Shown here one piece after another: positions 8,976-18,195 of a DNA stretch of 32,122 nucleotides (position 1 is the stretch's first letter; every line of letters begins with the position of its first letter). The stretch is from Methanobacteriota archaeon. GTDB taxonomy: Archaea; Thermoplasmatota; Thermoplasmata; RBG-16-68-12. Both the position numbers and the translations under genes were made by a program. The notes below the pieces were generated by a model. It had not been told where the DNA came from and made no database searches. It saw only the letters and a program-made list of their open reading frames with translations. Where the stretch lies: contig VBMG01000044.1 of NCBI GenBank assembly GCA_005878485.1, positions 1 through 32,122 of the forward strand, read 5' to 3'.

Positions 8976-9713
8976 TTGTTCGAGGGGAAGGTCAAGGCCG
9001 ATATTCTCAAGGAGGTGGTCGACGTCGTCTCGACCCTCGTCGACGAAGCGAAATTCAACGTCGGCAAGGATTCCGTCGTGGTGAAAGCGGTTGATCCCGC
9101 CCACGTCGCGATGGTCGACCTCAGCCTCGATCGGGGCGCGTTCGACGCCTACAAGGCGGACGACGGCGAGCTCGGGGTCGACATGGACAAGATGAAGGAG
9201 ATCCTGCGCCTCGCAAAGGCCGGAGAGACGATCGCTTTGCGACACGACGAGGACAAGAACCGGCTCGTGGTGACGGTCGGGAACACGACGCGTCGCATGG
9301 CCCTCGTGGACACGGCCGGGATGAGCGATCCGAAAGTCCCGAGCCTGAATCTGCCTGCGAAGGTCGTCGTCCGAACCGACGAACTGCGGCAGGCGATCCG
9401 CGCGTCGGAGAGCATCAGCGATCACATCGCCCTCAAAGCGTCTCCAGAAGGGTTCGAAGTCGTCTCCGAGGGTGACACGGACAATGTCTCGCACATGGTC
9501 CCAAAAGACCTGCTCGAGGAGCTCCAGGTCAAAGAAGCGGTCCGTTCCCTCTTCCCGCTCGACTACTTCTCGAACATGGTGAAGGCGATCAGCTCCGCGC
9601 CGAACGTGACCCTGTATCTCGGTTCCGACTATCCGGTGAAGCTGGAGTTCAAGATCGCCGGAGGCAAGGGCGAAGTGAAGTATCTGCTCGCGCCGAGAAT
9701 TGAAAGTGAATGA
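8976..9713 (+). CDS. pcn: DNA polymerase sliding clamp (PCNA)
   Basis: AKFNVGKDSVVVKAVDPAHVAMVDLSL, LGVDMDKMKEILRLAKAGETI, PNVTLYLGSDYPVKLEFKIAGGKGEVKYLLAPRIE. TTG start at 8976. Confidence 0.95.
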   Translation: MFEGKVKADILKEVVDVVSTLVDEAKFNVGKDSVVVKAVDPAHVAMVDLSLDRGAFDAYKADDGELGVDMDKMKEILRLAKAGETIALRHDEDKNRLVVTVGNTTRRMALVDTAGMSDPKVPSLNLPAKVVVRTDELRQAIRASESISDHIALKASPEGFEVVSEGDTDNVSHMVPKDLLEELQVKEAVRSLFPLDYFSNMVKAISSAPNVTLYLGSDYPVKLEFKIAGGKGEVKYLLAPRIESE

Positions 9714-9935
9714 CGTGTGTCGGATCCTCCATCCGATCGGCGGGAACGCCTGAGCGCTTCTAGCGACGCACGCTAACTCCTCCGCTGTTCGTCCTCATCG
9801 GTCCGCCTCGTTCCAATCGTGAATCGATGCAAGGCTGCGCATACCTTCCGGGGGTGATGGACAGCGACCTTGCCTGAAGGTCACGAGAGAATGACCGTTG
9901 CTATCCTCGTCGAACGATCTCCAGTTCGGAAGCCC

Positions 9936-11204
9936 TCAGACTCCGAATGCAAGACGCAGTGCCGCGTAGGCGGCCATGCCAATTCCCGCCGACACGGGAA
10001 TCGTTATGATCCACGCCCAGACGATTCGGCGCGCGACGCCCCACCGTACGGCTGACAGGCGCTTTGTCGCGCCAACTCCCATGATCGCCGAGGCGATTAC
10101 GTGGGTGGTGCTGACCGGAATGCCGGCTAGGGCCGTGCTCGCAAGCGCGATACCGCCCGCGGTTTCTGCAGAGAAGCCCTGCCAGGGCCGAAGTGCCGTG
10201 ACGCGCTGCGACATCGTCCGTACGATTCGCCAGCCCCCAAAGAATGTTCCGAGGGAGATGGAGGCGTGCGCCCCGAGGATGACCCAGAACGGCACATGGA
10301 ACTCCCCCGATGGAGGTCCCCACGGCGGGTCGATCGCGGCGACGACGAGGATGAGGGTGATGATTCCCATGCCTTTTTGTGCGTCGTTCGTCCCGTGGGT
10401 CACGCTGTAGAAGAAGCTGGAGACGAGTTGCAAGCGCCTGAACTCGTGATTTACGCGGGTCGGCGTGAATCTCCGAAAGAGCCGGATCACGAGGAGCGCA
10501 AGTCCGAACGCAAATAGGAGCCCGACAAGCGGCGCGGCGACCATGTAGACGACGATCTGAACGAGGCCTTTCAATAGGATTCGGGCGAGGATGATGGCAG
10601 GGAAGAGACCCGACACGAGACCCGCTAGGATGACGATCCCGAGGGTCGGAGAATCCTCGCGCGCGAGTCCCCAGAGGAGGACCGCGACCGCCCCCGCAGC
10701 GAATGCGATGAACGTCAGTTCGAGGAAGAGTAGCATGTTCCCGGCGCTCGGAAAGAGGATCGCTTGGACGCCTCCCGCCAAGATCGCGGACCCGACCAGA
10801 CCCCCGATCAAGGCGTGGCTGCTCGAGGTCGGAAGGCCCCAAAGCCATGTGAGGAGGTCCCACGCGATGGCGCCGAGGACCCCTCCCATGATGATCGCCA
10901 GCGTATGCAGGAATTGGGCGTTGGAGAGCGGGATGGAGCCGACGCCAAGCACGCTCGGGTCGATGATCCCTTTCCCGATCGTCTCCGCGATGGCGTTAGT
11001 AATGAAGGCCATCCCGACAAAGTTTCCGACTGCTGCGAGTCCGACCGCTTTCGTGGGCGTGAGGACTTTGGTGGCGACGACGGTGGCGATTGCGTTCGCG
11101 GCGTCGTGAAATCCATTGAAGAAATCGAACGAGAAGACAACGAGGATTGCCACCACAACGAGTTCTACAAACACAACCCTGCCTCTTCTTCCGAACACCA
11201 GCAC
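9936..11204 (-). CDS. PiT-family inorganic phosphate transporter
   Basis: FDFFNGFHDAANAIATVVATKVLTP, GALAWDLLTW-type GAIAWDLLTWLWGLPTSSSHALIGGLVG, FFYSVTHGTNDAQKGMGIITLIL, GIPVSTTHVIASAIMGVG. Confidence 0.94.
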   Translation of the reverse strand: MLVFGRRGRVVFVELVVVAILVVFSFDFFNGFHDAANAIATVVATKVLTPTKAVGLAAVGNFVGMAFITNAIAETIGKGIIDPSVLGVGSIPLSNAQFLHTLAIIMGGVLGAIAWDLLTWLWGLPTSSSHALIGGLVGSAILAGGVQAILFPSAGNMLLFLELTFIAFAAGAVAVLLWGLAREDSPTLGIVILAGLVSGLFPAIILARILLKGLVQIVVYMVAAPLVGLLFAFGLALLVIRLFRRFTPTRVNHEFRRLQLVSSFFYSVTHGTNDAQKGMGIITLILVVAAIDPPWGPPSGEFHVPFWVILGAHASISLGTFFGGWRIVRTMSQRVTALRPWQGFSAETAGGIALASTALAGIPVSTTHVIASAIMGVGATKRLSAVRWGVARRIVWAWIITIPVSAGIGMAAYAALRLAFGV

Positions 11205-11292
11205 CAGCCAGCGACGCTCCGCGGCAGGGAGCAGTCCTCCGCTGTGCCAATCGGCCCGGCACGGTTTTCCATGAACGAGCCCGGCGCATCCC

Positions 11293-11922
11293 TTACTGAT
11301 TCTTCGCGACGATATCGCTCAGGACGTTTGCGACATCCTCGCAGTAGTCGGTGGCTTGCTCGAGCCGCTCGATGATCTCTTTGAACTTGATGATGTACAC
11401 GGGATCCGGGTCCTTGAAAAGGTCCGCCACAGCATTGTTCATCAGATCGTCCGCAGCGTTCTCTAGCCGGTGCACCTCGATGGCGATGCGTTCGACTTCA
11501 TCGCCCAGCTTTGTTTCGCGAATCATTCCGACGGCATCCTTCAGCAAGTGGGTCGCGTCCGCAATCACGTCTCCGAGCTGAATCATCGCCTCCGAGGGCC
11601 GTTCCACGCCGTAGAGGTGAAGTCGGTTCGCTGCTGCATAGATCATATCGAGGACGTTATCCAGCGAGCTTGCAAGTGACTGAATGTCCTCTCGGTCGAT
11701 CGGCGTGATAAAGGTCCGGTTCAGCGCCTCGAAGACGTTGTGGACGAGTTCGTCCCCCTTGTGTTCGATGTCCTTGATGTGTCGCCGCTTCGCAGGCACG
11801 TCCCGGAAGTCGCCTAACAGATCTTGGAGCGCAACCGCGCCTTCGTCGACCGTCGCCGCCACCTGAGCCAGTTGGTCGAAGAAATGCCGTTCCTGGGGAA
11901 TGATCCACTCCTTCAACCCCAT
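11293..11922 (-). CDS. DUF47 / PhoU-like phosphate transport regulator
   Basis: MGLKEWIIPQERHFFDQLAQVAATVDEGAVALQDLL..., KDIEHKGDELVHNVFEALNRTFITPIDREDIQSLASSLDNVLDMIYAAANRL. Immediately upstream (same strand) of the PiT gene. Confidence 0.9.
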   Translation of the reverse strand: MGLKEWIIPQERHFFDQLAQVAATVDEGAVALQDLLGDFRDVPAKRRHIKDIEHKGDELVHNVFEALNRTFITPIDREDIQSLASSLDNVLDMIYAAANRLHLYGVERPSEAMIQLGDVIADATHLLKDAVGMIRETKLGDEVERIAIEVHRLENAADDLMNNAVADLFKDPDPVYIIKFKEIIERLEQATDYCEDVANVLSDIVAKNQ

Positions 11923-11994
11923 CTTCCCATGCCTCCTGCGCCGCGGTAGCGGTGCATCCACATTAAGCTTCTCGTGCGGTCGAATGAACGTGGA

Positions 11995-13338
11995 TCAGCC
12001 TTCGTCGACGTCGACGCCGGAGGCCTCCAGCTGTTGAAGAAGCTGCTTTCGCATCTTTCGGTTTCCCGCGAAGCCCTTGATCGCTTTCCGCGACATCTCG
12101 TAGTTCCGCAAGAGTTCCTTGACGTCCCTCGGCGCGACCCCTGCGCCTCGGGCAATGCGTTGGACGCGGGAAGACTTCACGAGCTTCGGCTCCGTCATCT
12201 CCTTGTCCGTCATCGAGTCCATGATGATCTTGAATCGACGGAGTCGCGCTTGCGTGCTCTCCATGTCCGAATCTTTCAGCTTCGCGCCGACGCCAGGAAT
12301 CAACGAAGCCAGCTTGCGCATCGGGCCCATGTCCGTCAGCATCTCGATCTGTTCGTACATCTCGTGGAGCGTGAACTTCCCCGCCATGATCTTTTTCGTG
12401 AGCGCCTCGGCCCTCTCCGCATCGATCGCGTCTTGCGCCCGTTCGAGGAGAGTCTCCAAGTCGCCCATGCCGAGGAGGCGGGAGATGAACCGCGGAGGCT
12501 CGAACTTCTCAAGGTCGTCGATCTTCTCGCCGACCCCAATGAAGACGATGGGCGCCTTCACCTCCGCGACCGCGGAGAGGGCGCCGCCCCCTTTCGCGGT
12601 GCCATCGAGCTTTGTGACGATAACCCCTGTGATTCCGACTGCCTCGTGGAACGCCTTCGCCTGGGGGCCGGCTTGCTGCCCGACTGTGGCGTCGATCACG
12701 AGGAACCGTTCGTCTGCTCCGACCGCCTTCGCGACGGCCTCGATTTCCGCGATCAGGTCTGGCTCGAGTGCGTGGCGGCCGGACGAGTCGACGACGACGA
12801 CGTCGGTTTCCGCGAGTCCTTTCATGCCCGCCTTGGCGATCTTCACGGCGTCCTTCGCCCCCGAGTCGCCGTAGAACGCCGCGTTGATCTGTTCGGACAG
12901 CTGCTTCAGTTGATCGTACGCGGCCGGCCGGTGCACGTCCGCCGCGACAAGGCCTACCGACAACCCTTTTTTCTGGAAGTACTTCGCGAGCTTCCCCGCC
13001 GTGGTCGTCTTGCCCTGGCCGTAGAGCCCGACGAGGAGGATCCGCTGTTTCTGAATCGGGACGTCCCGCGTCGACCCGAGGATCTTCACGAGTTCCTCGT
13101 AGATGATTCGGACGACGTGCTCGCGCGGACTCATGCCCGCGGGCGGTTTTTCCTCCAAGGCGCGACGCTGGAGCTGCTTCGTAATGGCGAGCGCCAGCTG
13201 TACGTTCACGTCGGCCTGGATCAGCGCGCGCTGAATGTCGCGGACGATTTCCTTGATGAGGGATTCGTCCACGTAGCTCGCGCCCGCGATCTTGCGGAGG
13301 GCCGCGCGGAGCGAGTCCCCGAGCTTCTCAAGGACCAT
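11995..13338 (-). CDS. srp54: Signal recognition particle 54 kDa protein
   Basis: ILLVGLYGQGKTTTAGKLAKYFQKKGLSVGLVAADVHRPAAYDQL, VVVDSSGRHALEPDLIAEI, VTKLDGTAKGGGALSAVAEVKAPIVFIGVGEKIDDLEKFEP; Met-rich M domain. Confidence 0.95.
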   Translation of the reverse strand: MVLEKLGDSLRAALRKIAGASYVDESLIKEIVRDIQRALIQADVNVQLALAITKQLQRRALEEKPPAGMSPREHVVRIIYEELVKILGSTRDVPIQKQRILLVGLYGQGKTTTAGKLAKYFQKKGLSVGLVAADVHRPAAYDQLKQLSEQINAAFYGDSGAKDAVKIAKAGMKGLAETDVVVVDSSGRHALEPDLIAEIEAVAKAVGADERFLVIDATVGQQAGPQAKAFHEAVGITGVIVTKLDGTAKGGGALSAVAEVKAPIVFIGVGEKIDDLEKFEPPRFISRLLGMGDLETLLERAQDAIDAERAEALTKKIMAGKFTLHEMYEQIEMLTDMGPMRKLASLIPGVGAKLKDSDMESTQARLRRFKIIMDSMTDKEMTEPKLVKSSRVQRIARGAGVAPRDVKELLRNYEMSRKAIKGFAGNRKMRKQLLQQLEASGVDVDEG

Positions 13339-13393
13339 GGCGGTGGACCAAAGAACTCACGGGTCTTAAGATTTGACCGCGGGCGCGTGTCAG

Positions 13394-13470
13394 AAAAAAG
13401 GGAAGGGAGGGCTAGCCTTGTCAGAAGGGATGGGATGCACTCTAACGAACTAGCCCAAAATTCCCCCGGC
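13394..13470 (-). ncRNA. Candidate structured small RNA or 5' leader/attenuator upstream of srp54
   Basis: Minus strand: TATA-like CTTAAATATC (13497-13488), then GCCGGGGGAA-UUUU-GGGCUAG...CUAGCCC-UCCC-UUCCC-UUUUUU. Nested helices GGGAA/UUCCC and GGGCUAG/CUAGCCC around a symmetric 4x4 internal loop, ending in a six-U tract. Confidence 0.4.
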
Positions 13471-13576
13471 ATCGTATTTGTACGACGATATTTAAGACTT
13501 TGTAAAGCGGCACGGCCCAGATGGAGGAGACGTCCCCCCGGATCGAGACGTTGACAACATGGGGCCGAATATCGAG

Positions 13577-14452
13577 TTACAGGTAGCCGGACTTCTGCAG
13601 GGTGAGCAGGTCGTCCGTGGACAGCTTCTCGCCCTTCTTGAACCGCTCGAAAATCATTTCGGCTTCCCTCTTCGCGTCGACTTCCTCGGCGACCGCCTCC
13701 GCCACGCCGCGGCTTTTCATCCAGATTCCGTGGATGATCTTGTCGTAGTCGTGGACCTGGCGGATGTGTTCGATGTGCTTGCGGTGCTCCTCGTCCGCGA
13801 GCATCTTCGTCTTGATGAACTCCTCTTGCGCCTTGTCCGCTTCCCGCCGCAGGCCGTCGCCCTGTTCGTACAGCACCGTCATCTGGTCGTGCTCGGCTTG
13901 GGCCTTTTCAGCGAGCTCGGACACGCGCTTGTGCGCGTCCTCCGCGAGGTCTCGCGCGGTCTTCAGCTCGTCCCTCATCTTCCGGACGTCCTCGTTTTCC
14001 TCGAGGGACCGCTCAAGTTTCTTGACCTCCGCCTCGAGCCGCTGAATCTCCTCGATCAGGGCGCGTTCTTTGTCCGCGCCGAGGACGGAGGTCATGTGCT
14101 TGAACTCGAGTCGCTTCAGCTCCTGCTGGAGCTTGCCGAGCGGCACGGAACCCCGGGGCAGCTTCCTCCGTTTGAGATCCGTGAGCTGCTCTTGGAGCTC
14201 GTTCACCCGCCGGTTGTTCCGGTCCCGCTCCTCCTTTGCGGCCTTCACGAGGGCGTTGAGCTCGTCTCGTTTGATCCGGTGTTGGGTGGCCTCGTCGACC
14301 AGCGTCCGGACTTGCGCGTTCAGCGCGTCGCGCTTCTCGACCCACTCCCGCGTCTTGTCGTTCAGCTCATCGCGACGCCGGCGGTGCCGCTCCGCTTCCT
14401 GGTTTTCTCGCTCCCGCTTCAGCTGTAGCTCATCCAGCACTGAAACCCTCAC
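13577..14452 (-). CDS. Coiled-coil protein (COG1340-like)
   Basis: Heptad/charged coiled coil: VRVSVLDELQLKRERENQEAERHRRRRDELNDKTREWVEKRDALNAQVRTLVDEATQHRIKRDELNALVKAAKEERDRNN.... GTG at 14452 (or 14440) preferred over the track start; TTTATATGG TATA-like element ~40 nt upstream on minus strand. Confidence 0.8.
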   Translation of the reverse strand: MRVSVLDELQLKRERENQEAERHRRRRDELNDKTREWVEKRDALNAQVRTLVDEATQHRIKRDELNALVKAAKEERDRNNRRVNELQEQLTDLKRRKLPRGSVPLGKLQQELKRLEFKHMTSVLGADKERALIEEIQRLEAEVKKLERSLEENEDVRKMRDELKTARDLAEDAHKRVSELAEKAQAEHDQMTVLYEQGDGLRREADKAQEEFIKTKMLADEEHRKHIEHIRQVHDYDKIIHGIWMKSRGVAEAVAEEVDAKREAEMIFERFKKGEKLSTDDLLTLQKSGYL

Positions 14453-14591
14453 GAAACCGGGCTGGTGGGACTTTGCGAAGAAGGCGTCGCCATATAAAAC
14501 TTGCCGCGAGCGTTCTCGAAATCCGGAAGGACCTTCGCGATAACGAGGTCGTAACCTCAAATAGCGACAGAATAATCGTTACCGGGGTTCC

Positions 14592-15998
14592 TTGGGCCGC
14601 CTCGCTTTCGCGTGGGTCATCCTTCTTCTCGTCGTCGCGCTGCAGGTCGCCTCGCCCGCCCTCACGAACCAATCCATCCAGACGTCGCCCACCGCGACGA
14701 GTTTCAGCGTCTCGATCGCCGCCGATCGCATGTCGGCTGATCGGAATGACACGATCGCGTACACGATGTGGCTCAACGTGACCGGCGGCGGTCAGCTCCA
14801 GCTGGCCCGCGTGAACCTGACCTTGGAGCCCGACTTGGTCCTCCAAGTCAACGCGAGCGTGCATCCGGCGGCCTGTCCAATCCTGAGCTCGAATGCGACG
14901 TTCGCGACGTGGCAGTGCAGCTTCCTTCGCGCGGGCCGATCATACCGGTGGTCCGTCCCCGCCCTCGTGGCCGCGAATGCGACGCTCGGGAGGTCCCGCC
15001 TGGCTACCGCAACCGCCACGGAACTCGGAAGCGGTTCGTTGTCCCCCCGGACCGCCCAGGTGACCGTCTGGATTGTCTTGGATATGCTCAGCCTCTCGGT
15101 CCAGGCGTACCCATCCTCGACGGCCGAGCGAGGGACGGCGGTGAATTTCACTGTGACGGTCGCGAACACGGTACCGCAGAGTCGGGTGAACGCCTCGAAC
15201 GAGCGAAACTTCACCGCGTACAACGTCCGGATTGCGATCGGCATCGGTCCGTTACTCGACGTGGCGAACACGACGCCGCGCCTGGTCGCACGGGCCAACC
15301 TCACGCCGGGCGAGATCGTCACCGTTACGTTCCCCGGAATCGTAGCGGGCGGCGCTGCCAACGGCGATCTGGTATGGGTCAACGCCACCCTCCTCTACGC
15401 GGACATGGCGAACCGCTCCATCGGTCCCGGGTTCGCTGAGCAGCGACTGACCATTCGCGTCCCGCCCCCGCTCGGACCCGACGTCTCGTCCGTCGCGGCC
15501 GTGCTCGCGTTCGCGCTCCTCGCCATCCTCGCGGCGGTCTTGGCCGCGCCCATTCTTGGCGAGAGAAGCCTCACGATTGACGAGGTGTTCCTCGTCCACC
15601 GGAGCGGCATCTTGATTCAACATCTGAGCCGGGGAGCCGGTGTGAAGCGAGACGACGACCTCGTGGCCTCGATGTTCGTCGCGATCCAGGACTTCGTCCG
15701 CGACTCGTTCCACACGGTGGCGACCCTAGACGAATTCGCGTTCGCCGGTCGAAAGGCCGCGGTCCTCCGCGGCCAGCATGTGGTGCTCGCGGCCCTTCTA
15801 TCCCGCGGCAGCCCGCGGTATCTGTTCTCCCAGCTCAAGGCGGTGGAGCGGGCGCTCGAGGCGGCCCACGGCCCCGCGCTCGCGGACTGGGACGGCCGCG
15901 TCTCGAGCCTCGACCAGGCGGGGCCGATTCTGGAGGCCTTGCTCGCCGGCCGCTATGGTCGGCTTTGGGGGTGGTGGCGATGGCCACGGTTCTCATAG
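14592..15998 (+). CDS. Single-pass membrane sensor-like protein: N-glycosylatable ectodomain, TM helix, longin/roadblock-like cytosolic domain
   Basis: N-terminal hydrophobic signal (LAFAWVILLLVVALQVA), ectodomain with 14 N-x-S/T sequons, TM VSSVAAVLAFALLAILAAVLAAPIL, then ERSLTIDEVFLVHRSGILIQHLSRGAGVKRDDDLVASMFVAIQDFVRDSF...EFAFAGRKAAVLRGQHVVLAALLSRG. TTG start. Confidence 0.75.
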   Translation: MGRLAFAWVILLLVVALQVASPALTNQSIQTSPTATSFSVSIAADRMSADRNDTIAYTMWLNVTGGGQLQLARVNLTLEPDLVLQVNASVHPAACPILSSNATFATWQCSFLRAGRSYRWSVPALVAANATLGRSRLATATATELGSGSLSPRTAQVTVWIVLDMLSLSVQAYPSSTAERGTAVNFTVTVANTVPQSRVNASNERNFTAYNVRIAIGIGPLLDVANTTPRLVARANLTPGEIVTVTFPGIVAGGAANGDLVWVNATLLYADMANRSIGPGFAEQRLTIRVPPPLGPDVSSVAAVLAFALLAILAAVLAAPILGERSLTIDEVFLVHRSGILIQHLSRGAGVKRDDDLVASMFVAIQDFVRDSFHTVATLDEFAFAGRKAAVLRGQHVVLAALLSRGSPRYLFSQLKAVERALEAAHGPALADWDGRVSSLDQAGPILEALLAGRYGRLWGWWRWPRFS

Positions 15999-16104
15999 AG
16001 GTCGACGCGTCGAGAAGCTTTAACTATGCCCGCCCAAATCCGGCGGACCGGGCCGGACCCGCACCGTTCCGGCGTCCGCGGGGCGTTTACGGAGGAGGTC
16101 GTGT

Positions 16105-16374
16105 TTGACGACATTCGAACGGCCCGACACAGCCCGGCTCGTTCGCCTGCGCCTCGCTGAGAACGCGGACGATGTCGACGCGCTGTTCGTCCTCGCCGCG
16201 CTGCGGGTCCAAGACGGCGACGTGAAGTCCGGCCTCACGATCCTCGACCACGTGCTCCGGGTCGATCCACAGTATCCCGGCGCGTGGCGGTTCAAGGCGA
16301 AGCTCCACCGGATGGAAGGGGACGCCGCGGGGGAGCGACTCGCGGAAGCGCGGGCGGAGGACGCGGGCCAATGA
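16105..16374 (+). CDS. Small TPR-like protein
   Basis: TTG start with GGAGGAGG upstream; LRLAENADDVDALFVLAALRVQDGDVKSGLTILDHVLRVDPQYPGAWRFKAKLHRMEGD reads as TPR-type helical hairpins; ATGA overlap with the next gene. Confidence 0.7.
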   Translation: MTTFERPDTARLVRLRLAENADDVDALFVLAALRVQDGDVKSGLTILDHVLRVDPQYPGAWRFKAKLHRMEGDAAGERLAEARAEDAGQ

Positions 16375-16916
16375 TTGCGGCCGGGGACGTCGTCAAGCTC
16401 AAGATCTGCATGGCCGGCGAGGGAGCCGTTGGCAAGACGTCGCTGATCCGACGGTACGTGCTCGACCAGTACGACGACCGGTACGTCGCGACGCTCGGCA
16501 CGAAGATTACGAAGAAGAGCGTCAAGGTCGACAACCCGCGGGGTCCCGGCCAGATCCAGGCGGACGTGATCCTGTGGGACATCATGGGCACTTCCACCCT
16601 CCGGGAGCTCTTGAAAGAGGCGTACTACCACGGAGCCCAGGGGATCCTCGCGGTCGCGGACCTGACCCGGCAAGATACCCTGGGAGCCCTCGACGAATGG
16701 GCCCGGTCGATCCGGTCCGTGGCAGGGGACATTCCGACGTTCGGCGTCGTCAACAAGATCGACTTGGCCGGTCAGCGGGCGATTCCGGCCGCCGAGGTTG
16801 AGGCGTTCTTCACGAAGCGCGGGTGGCCATGGGCGTATTCGAGCGCGAAGACCGGTCGCGGCGTTGAGGAGTCGTTCGTGGGACTCGTCCGGCTCGTGTT
16901 GCAGTCCCGGCACTGA
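16371..16916 (+). CDS. Ras/Rab-like small GTPase
   Basis: KICMAGEGAVGKTSLIRRYV (P-loop), WDIMGTSTLRELLKEAYYHGAQGILAVADLTRQDTLGALDEW, VVNKIDL (NKxD), YSSAKTGRGVEESF. ATG at 16371 overlaps the TGA of the TPR gene. Confidence 0.92.
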   Translation: MIAAGDVVKLKICMAGEGAVGKTSLIRRYVLDQYDDRYVATLGTKITKKSVKVDNPRGPGQIQADVILWDIMGTSTLRELLKEAYYHGAQGILAVADLTRQDTLGALDEWARSIRSVAGDIPTFGVVNKIDLAGQRAIPAAEVEAFFTKRGWPWAYSSAKTGRGVEESFVGLVRLVLQSRH

Positions 16917-16917
16917 G

Positions 16918-18195
16918 TCAGGCGATTCGCCAGCGGCGGTGGGCTTCCGCGTCCTTCGAGAAGCAGTAGTGGACCGTGTTGAAGTCCTTCCGCATCTTCG
17001 CGACGTCGGCCGCGACCCGTTCCGGCGGGTCGCCTTTGACCGCGACGCGGGCGAACAGGTCGGCGACCTCCCGCATCTGCGCCTCGGCCATCCCCAGGCG
17101 CGTGAGCTCTTGCGTCCCCAGCCGCACGCCGGACGGTTTCACGGGAGAGGTGTCCCACGGGAGAAGGTTCTTGTTCGTGATGATGTTGGCCCGCTCCAGG
17201 TCCGCGGCGACCTTCGCGCCGCCGCCGAACGCGGCCACATCGAGGGCGACCGCGTGGCTCTCCGTGAAGCCGTACTTCTCCGCGAGGACCTTGATTCCTC
17301 GCTCGTGCAACGCTTGGGCCAGCGCCTTCGAATTCCGGACAATCTGCGCTGCGTAGTCGCGGCCGAACTCGAGGAACTCCGCGAGCGTGATCCCGAGGGC
17401 CGCCATCGCATGGAGGTGGTGGTTCGATACGACGCCGGGGAACACTGCGCGTTGGAGCCGTTTGATGAACTTCTCGTCTTGCGAGTCGGACAACAGGATG
17501 CCGTGCTGCGGCCCTGGGAGGGTCTTGTGGGTCGAGCCGGTGAGGACATCGGCGCCCTCGTGCAACGGGTCTTGGAACTTTCCTCCCGCGATCAGGCCCA
17601 GGACGTGGGCCCCGTCGTACCACACCTGGCACCCGGCCTCTTGGAAGGCGTCCCGCAGCTCCTTGAGGGGGGTAGGGAACAGGAAGACGCTCTGTCCGAA
17701 TGCGGCGACCTTCGGGCGGACCAGTCGGAGGAGCTTGGCGGTCCCATCGACGTCGATGTTCATCCGCTCGACATCGAACGGGTAGTTGACGTTGTTCACG
17801 CCCCGCATCCCCGCGGCGCCGAACTTCGCGGAGCTGATGTGGGCGCCGTGGCTCAGGGCCACGGACGTCATGATGTCGCCCGGTTCAAGGAGGGCGAAGT
17901 AGACGGCCATGTTGGCGACCGTCCCACTGATGAGCCGCGCGTCTGCATGCCGGACGCGGAAGATTTTCTTGGCGAGCGCAACGACACGGTCCTCGACTTC
18001 GTCAACGAAGGTGTTGCCTTGGTAGTACCGCTCGTGGGGCAAGCCTTCGGCGTACCGATCGCCGAAGTCGGTCAGGAGCATCTCGCGAGCCATCGGGCTG
18101 ATGATGTTCTCCGAGGCAATCATCGGGAGGGACTTCGAGAACCAAGCGTGGTGGCGGTCCACCTGCTCGCTGATGAACGCGACGTCCTCATTCAT
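16918..18195 (-). CDS. glyA: Serine hydroxymethyltransferase (PLP)
   Basis: HHAWFSKSLPMIASENIISPMAREMLLTDFGDRYAEGLPHERYYQGNTFVDEVE, DVLTGSTHKTLPGPQHGILL (PLP Lys). TATA-like GTATTTATC upstream on minus strand. Confidence 0.94.
   Translation of the reverse strand: MNEDVAFISEQVDRHHAWFSKSLPMIASENIISPMAREMLLTDFGDRYAEGLPHERYYQGNTFVDEVEDRVVALAKKIFRVRHADARLISGTVANMAVYFALLEPGDIMTSVALSHGAHISSAKFGAAGMRGVNNVNYPFDVERMNIDVDGTAKLLRLVRPKVAAFGQSVFLFPTPLKELRDAFQEAGCQVWYDGAHVLGLIAGGKFQDPLHEGADVLTGSTHKTLPGPQHGILLSDSQDEKFIKRLQRAVFPGVVSNHHLHAMAALGITLAEFLEFGRDYAAQIVRNSKALAQALHERGIKVLAEKYGFTESHAVALDVAAFGGGAKVAADLERANIITNKNLLPWDTSPVKPSGVRLGTQELTRLGMAEAQMREVADLFARVAVKGDPPERVAADVAKMRKDFNTVHYCFSKDAEAHRRWRIA

Noticed and set aside
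9714-9935. Intergenic region between pcn and the phosphate transporter checked for tRNA/ncRNA
   Set aside because: No cloverleaf, TATA-like element plus U-tract, or strong paired helix found by eye.
11974-13554. 526-aa plus-strand ORF opposite srp54
   Set aside because: Antisense shadow of SRP54.
14537-14582. Sequences resembling half-sites of the TTATCGTT palindrome (CGATAACGA, AATCGTTAC) in the divergent promoter of the sensor gene
   Set aside because: Imperfect, irregular spacing and no palindrome; may be chance.
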